Below, piece by piece: positions 60,895 to 64,000 of a DNA stretch of 64,000 nucleotides. How positions within the stretch are numbered: position 1 is the stretch's first letter; each line of letters starts with the position of its first letter. The notes under the pieces are model-generated. The model did not search any database. It was given only the letters and a program-made list of their open reading frames with translations, and was not told where the DNA came from. The DNA comes from CAWJLE01 sp963843645 (GTDB taxonomy: Bacteria; Chloroflexota; Anaerolineae; DAOTYC01), in assembly GCA_963843645.1 (NCBI GenBank), contig CAWJLE010000003.1, positions 558,001 through 622,000 on the forward strand, written 5' to 3'. Made by a program: the position numbers and the translations under genes.

Positions 60895-62172
60895 TCATTC
60901 CTGCTCAGGCCAGTCGATAACTTGAACCCACACTCGCTCGCCCGCCTTAACGAAGCGCACATCCTCCGGGATGATCGCCAGGCCGGTCGCCTTCGACATG
61001 GAGGTCAACACGCCAGAGCCCTGGCCTCCTGTCACGCGTGCAGACCAGCCTCCGGCTCCCTTGCGCAGGATGACGCGAATGTACCCGCGCCGATCAGAAT
61101 TCCGCACGTCGTCTTCCAGGGTGGCTTCAATCGTCGGCTTCACCCATCGAGTCTTGCCCTCCATTTTGAGCATTGCCGGTCGCGCGAATTGCTCGAACGA
61201 TACCATCGTCGACACCGGATTTCCAGGCAATCCCAGCAAGGGCACGCCTTTGATTTCGCCGAAGGCCAGCGGCTTGCCCGGCTTCATCCGCACGAGCCAG
61301 AAATGCATCTGTCCCTCGCGATTGAGAACGTCCTTCACGATGTCGTAATCGCCCACTGACACGCCTGCGGACGTGATGAACAGGTCTACCTTCTGCGCCA
61401 ATCCATCATTGATCTTAGCCGTTAGATCCTCGATGTTGTCTCGAGCAATTCCCAGCCGAACCGGAATCCCACCGTAGCGTAGAACCAGGGCAGCCACCGA
61501 ATACTCGTTGGAGTTCCGTATCTTGCCCGGCGCCAGCGGCTCGTTAATGTCCACGAGTTCATCGCCGGTGGCCAGAATCGCAACGCGAGGACGCCGGATG
61601 ACTTTTACGACGTCGCGTCCCAGAGTCGCGAGAACACCAATTTCTGCTGGACGAATGACTGTTCCGTGCGCGAGAGCGAGCTCGCCAGCGCGAATGTCCT
61701 CGCCCAGCGGCCTGACGTTGTCCCGTGGCTCTACATTGCAGAAGAAATCGATGCCCAGCATTCCTCCACGTGTCACGTCCAACTGGCCCTCGCCCGCCGC
61801 CTCACTGGTATCTTCGAAACGAACGACGGCATCGCTCCCCGCCGGAAGCGGCGCGCCGGTCATGATGCGGATGGCTGTTCCAGGCTCTACTCGCTGATCG
61901 GTGGTATGACCCGCAGCCACGTTCCCGACCACGCGCAAACGCACCGGTTTCTCCCGGCTGGCTGAAGACACGTCGGCCGCTCGAACGGCGTAACCGTCCA
62001 TCGCCGAGTTGTTGAACGGCGGCACGTTAATGTCCGAATATACGTCCTCAGCCAGAACTCGATCCAGAGCCTCGAACAGACCCACCTCTTCGAGCTCGAG
62101 CACCTGAAATCTGGGCAGTATCCTCTCCAGCGCCTCTTCGACGCTGATCATCGTGCGCGACTGCTTTCCCAT
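60895..62172 (-). CDS. moeA: Molybdopterin molybdotransferase MoeA
   Basis: 425 residues with GGGGAG before the ATG. ISVEEALERILPRFQVLELEEVGLFEALDRVLAEDVYSDINVPPFNNSAMDGYAVRAADV is the MoeA N-terminal domain. GTAIRIMTGAPLPAGSDAVVRFEDT, ILATGDELVDINEPLAPGKIRNSNEYSVAALVLRYGG and ITSAGVSVGDYDIVKDVL form the molybdopterin-binding domain. GKPLAFGEIKGVPLLGLPGNPVSTMVSFEQF is the second signature. It inserts molybdate into adenylylated molybdopterin. No other cofactor genes are in the window. It is 60 nt after the PD40 gene. Confidence 0.96.
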   Translation of the reverse strand: MGKQSRTMISVEEALERILPRFQVLELEEVGLFEALDRVLAEDVYSDINVPPFNNSAMDGYAVRAADVSSASREKPVRLRVVGNVAAGHTTDQRVEPGTAIRIMTGAPLPAGSDAVVRFEDTSEAAGEGQLDVTRGGMLGIDFFCNVEPRDNVRPLGEDIRAGELALAHGTVIRPAEIGVLATLGRDVVKVIRRPRVAILATGDELVDINEPLAPGKIRNSNEYSVAALVLRYGGIPVRLGIARDNIEDLTAKINDGLAQKVDLFITSAGVSVGDYDIVKDVLNREGQMHFWLVRMKPGKPLAFGEIKGVPLLGLPGNPVSTMVSFEQFARPAMLKMEGKTRWVKPTIEATLEDDVRNSDRRGYIRVILRKGAGGWSARVTGGQGSGVLTSMSKATGLAIIPEDVRFVKAGERVWVQVIDWPEQE

Positions 62173-62232
62173 TGAGCTCCCCTTCGTCCACCTTCTCTCG
62201 TTCGCTGAAATCGAACCGCCCGAGCGTGGCCC

Positions 62233-63990
62233 TTACGGCCGCACGTCTTTCCACTGAGCCTGGTCAGGAGGCACCGGCACTCCATTTGTAAACACACTAT
62301 AGGGCTTCTCGCCCTCCCTGACCAGCCCATGCCAATCGAACTGCTCGCGAAGCGCACCCTCAGAATACACCTGTTCCATCGCCTGGTACCACGTAAGACT
62401 GTCTCGCTGTTGGATGTGCCAGTATTCCATGGCGAGGAAATTCCATCGCCAATTGAAATCCTCCCGGTCGATGCCGGAAATTCGCTCCCACCCATCGTGT
62501 CGGGCCATTTCGGTGATGTCGACGTAGTAACCGTACGGGATTGGTTTCCAGGTGCCGCCGTCACTGAGATACTTGCGCCTGGCCGGCCCCGTGGTATTCC
62601 ATGGCGCAACCTTTACTGGCTGACCCATCGTTCCATCCTGTGCTGCCGTTTTCAGAAGCACTCGCCAATAGGTCTCTCCGGCAATGTCCTCACGCACGAC
62701 TTCCAGCCCCGATGGTCCGTTGTAATCGAACAGCTCGTCGAATGCTCGGCCGGCTTTGTGCCAGGTCATGAAGGACGACGTGTCATTGCGGGCGTCGAGC
62801 CCACGCCACATATCACTCAACTCAGATAGAAAATCGTACCCCGTAGCCTGCCTGATGTGCTGCCGGACCGCCGCGAAGCTCGCGGCTAGCGCCGGGTGCA
62901 ATCGCGCATTGGGCGCGGTCACATCTGACAGATCCACGAATCCGCCGTACTTCTCATTCACGTCTGGGGTCGTTTCTGGCTCCGGCGTGGGCGTCTCGAC
63001 CCAATCCGCCGAAGTGACGGGCTCCCCCAAAGTCGAATCGGCCGCAGTCCAGGATATGGGTCCCGCAATCTCCCAACCATCCAAGATCGACCCAGGCAGC
63101 GGCAGGTTCACTGTGGATGTGACGACATCCCCAAATCGCTGCACCATGAGGTGCTCGGCATCCAGATTCCCTACGTGGTCATGGTTGATGAAAGCCAGTT
63201 GCCTCCCGTCCGGAGACCAGGCTGCTGAATCGTCACGGCCTTGCCAGGTGAGCCGGTACAGAGTCTCTCCCTCGGTGAGCGCCCGTGTACCGGGCCCGAG
63301 GTAAATCTCCCGACGCTCCACCTCATCCTGAACGAAACACAAGGAGCGTCCATCAGGCGACCAGAACGCATTGCCTTCAGGCCGAGGGCTGTCGTTCCAC
63401 TGAGTGATCGCTTTCGACCCCACATCCATGAAAAAGACATCGTTGTCGCCCATGCGCCACGACGTGAATGCCAAACGAGTGCCGTCCGGCGACCAGCTGG
63501 GGTCGAAGTCCCCAGAGGGACTATCCGCAGTGAGGTCTACCTGGCTGCCGCCGTCCGGATTCATCACGAAGACGTCCAGGTCACCAGCCCGGTAGGATTC
63601 GAATGCGATCCGCTTACCATCTGGGGACCAATTTGGGGCTCCGTCGTACGCGGGATCGGAGGTTAACCGTTTCGCGGTCGAATCTGCGCCGGAGATGACG
63701 TAGATGTCCCAGTTTGAATTCTGGCGAGACTGGAACGCCAGCCGGGTGCCGTCCGGCGACCATGTAGGCGAACGGTCGTCGGCAGAGCCGGTTGTGATGC
63801 GCCGCAGATCCGTCCCATCGGGCCGGATGGAGTAAATGTCCAAGTTCCCGTGACGATAAGCCGCGAAGGCAATGCGACCAGACGTCGACTGCGCCACCGG
63901 TTTCGCTGCCAGCGCACCGCCCAGGCTCGCGGCGCCCGCCAGACCAATACCCACCAGCACTGCCACAAAACTCGACGTGACTCGCCGCAT
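62233..63990 (-). CDS. Secreted PD40 (TolB-like) beta-propeller fused to an M15-like (VanY-type) zinc peptidase domain
   Basis: 585 residues with a signal peptide (FVAVLVGIGLAGAASLGGALAA). Residues ~38-275 hold five or six PD40 repeats with the recurrent W-SPDG-R-AF motif (PTWSPDGTRLAFQS, PNWSPDGKRIAFES, PSWSPDGTRLAFTS, AFWSPDGRSLCFVQ, AAWSPDGRQLAFIN). A Pro/Glu/Thr linker near residue 335 leads to a second domain. That domain contains TWHKAGRAFD (H411, D418), matching SxHxxGxAxD of M15 peptidases, and EYWHIQ with H525, matching ExWH. These are the three zinc ligands of VanY-type DD-carboxypeptidases. A role on cell-wall peptides is inferred. Confidence 0.8.
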   Translation of the reverse strand: MRRVTSSFVAVLVGIGLAGAASLGGALAAKPVAQSTSGRIAFAAYRHGNLDIYSIRPDGTDLRRITTGSADDRSPTWSPDGTRLAFQSRQNSNWDIYVISGADSTAKRLTSDPAYDGAPNWSPDGKRIAFESYRAGDLDVFVMNPDGGSQVDLTADSPSGDFDPSWSPDGTRLAFTSWRMGDNDVFFMDVGSKAITQWNDSPRPEGNAFWSPDGRSLCFVQDEVERREIYLGPGTRALTEGETLYRLTWQGRDDSAAWSPDGRQLAFINHDHVGNLDAEHLMVQRFGDVVTSTVNLPLPGSILDGWEIAGPISWTAADSTLGEPVTSADWVETPTPEPETTPDVNEKYGGFVDLSDVTAPNARLHPALAASFAAVRQHIRQATGYDFLSELSDMWRGLDARNDTSSFMTWHKAGRAFDELFDYNGPSGLEVVREDIAGETYWRVLLKTAAQDGTMGQPVKVAPWNTTGPARRKYLSDGGTWKPIPYGYYVDITEMARHDGWERISGIDREDFNWRWNFLAMEYWHIQQRDSLTWYQAMEQVYSEGALREQFDWHGLVREGEKPYSVFTNGVPVPPDQAQWKDVRP

Positions 63991-64000
63991 CAGTCCATTC

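Noticed and set aside
1..64000. CRISPR arrays, tRNAs, rRNAs, transposases, integrases and phage genes
   Set aside because: I looked for regularly spaced repeats, T-arm signatures and mobile-element proteins and saw only the tmRNA T-arm. Small or divergent tRNAs could still be missed without a covariance search.

Overview
The window looks like a stretch of chromosome from an uncultured member of the Chloroflexota, probably Anaerolineae-like. The case rests on GC-rich DNA, a DUF3160 secreted protein, a DapL-type aminotransferase, a type 2 isopentenyl diphosphate isomerase beside a polyprenyl synthase, a secreted M28 peptidase ending in an LPLILK-like tail, and a tmRNA tag ending in ALAA. I could not run a taxonomic search. 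It is dense housekeeping and signalling DNA. I see no phage, insertion sequence, CRISPR array, tRNA or rRNA.

Layout. 1-2.5 kb (minus strand): the 5' part of a primary sigma factor gene, then an ArsR repressor followed by a metallophosphatase-fold gene with an in-frame TGA exactly where relatives carry the second Cys of a CGC motif. A SECIS-like hairpin follows the TGA, so this is probably a selenoprotein. 2.6-9.1 kb: mutS, a zinc-ribbon membrane protein, a PGN_0703-like nuclease fold, a YgjP-like metallopeptidase and a small secreted protein. 9.1-18 kb: split transketolase, hemW, polyprenyl synthase with isomerase, a response regulator fused to a TadZ/MinD ATPase, and glutamate dehydrogenase. 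18-26.3 kb: ychF, a zinc-ribbon gene, a site-2 protease, an MgtC homologue, a GH3 hydrolase, and a divergent Ser/Thr kinase / FHA-winged-helix pair. 26.3-34.9 kb: S1-domain protein with carD, M20 hydrolase, UbiB-like kinase, HEAT protein, M28 peptidase and acetyltransferase. 35-44.1 kb (minus): ssrA and smpB, two S41 proteases, hflX, aminotransferase, a QC-like M28 protein and trmFO. 44.2-52.4 kb: two paralogous membrane proteins, pyrimidine nucleoside phosphorylase, a histidine kinase with two response regulators, a glycosyltransferase and a compact binding lipoprotein. 52.5-60.6 kb: DUF3160 and FG-GAP secreted proteins, then DUF3662 - FHA - mtnP - SEDS - PBP, resembling the actinobacterial fhaA-fhaB-rodA-pbpA locus. 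60.9-64 kb: moeA and a PD40 propeller fused to an M15-like peptidase domain.

Regulation is unusually readable. About twenty near-consensus sigma-70 promoters, most with exactly 17-nt spacers, precede genes. In three cases (hemW, idi, the DUF3662 gene) the -10 box ends only 6-8 nt before the start codon, which implies leaderless mRNAs. Eight conserved genes are interrupted by single-base frame changes (eleven in all). Ten need one base to be skipped, and most lie at 18-21 kb or 53-60 kb. I read these as probable sequencing or assembly indels, and I annotate each such gene as one CDS across both frames.
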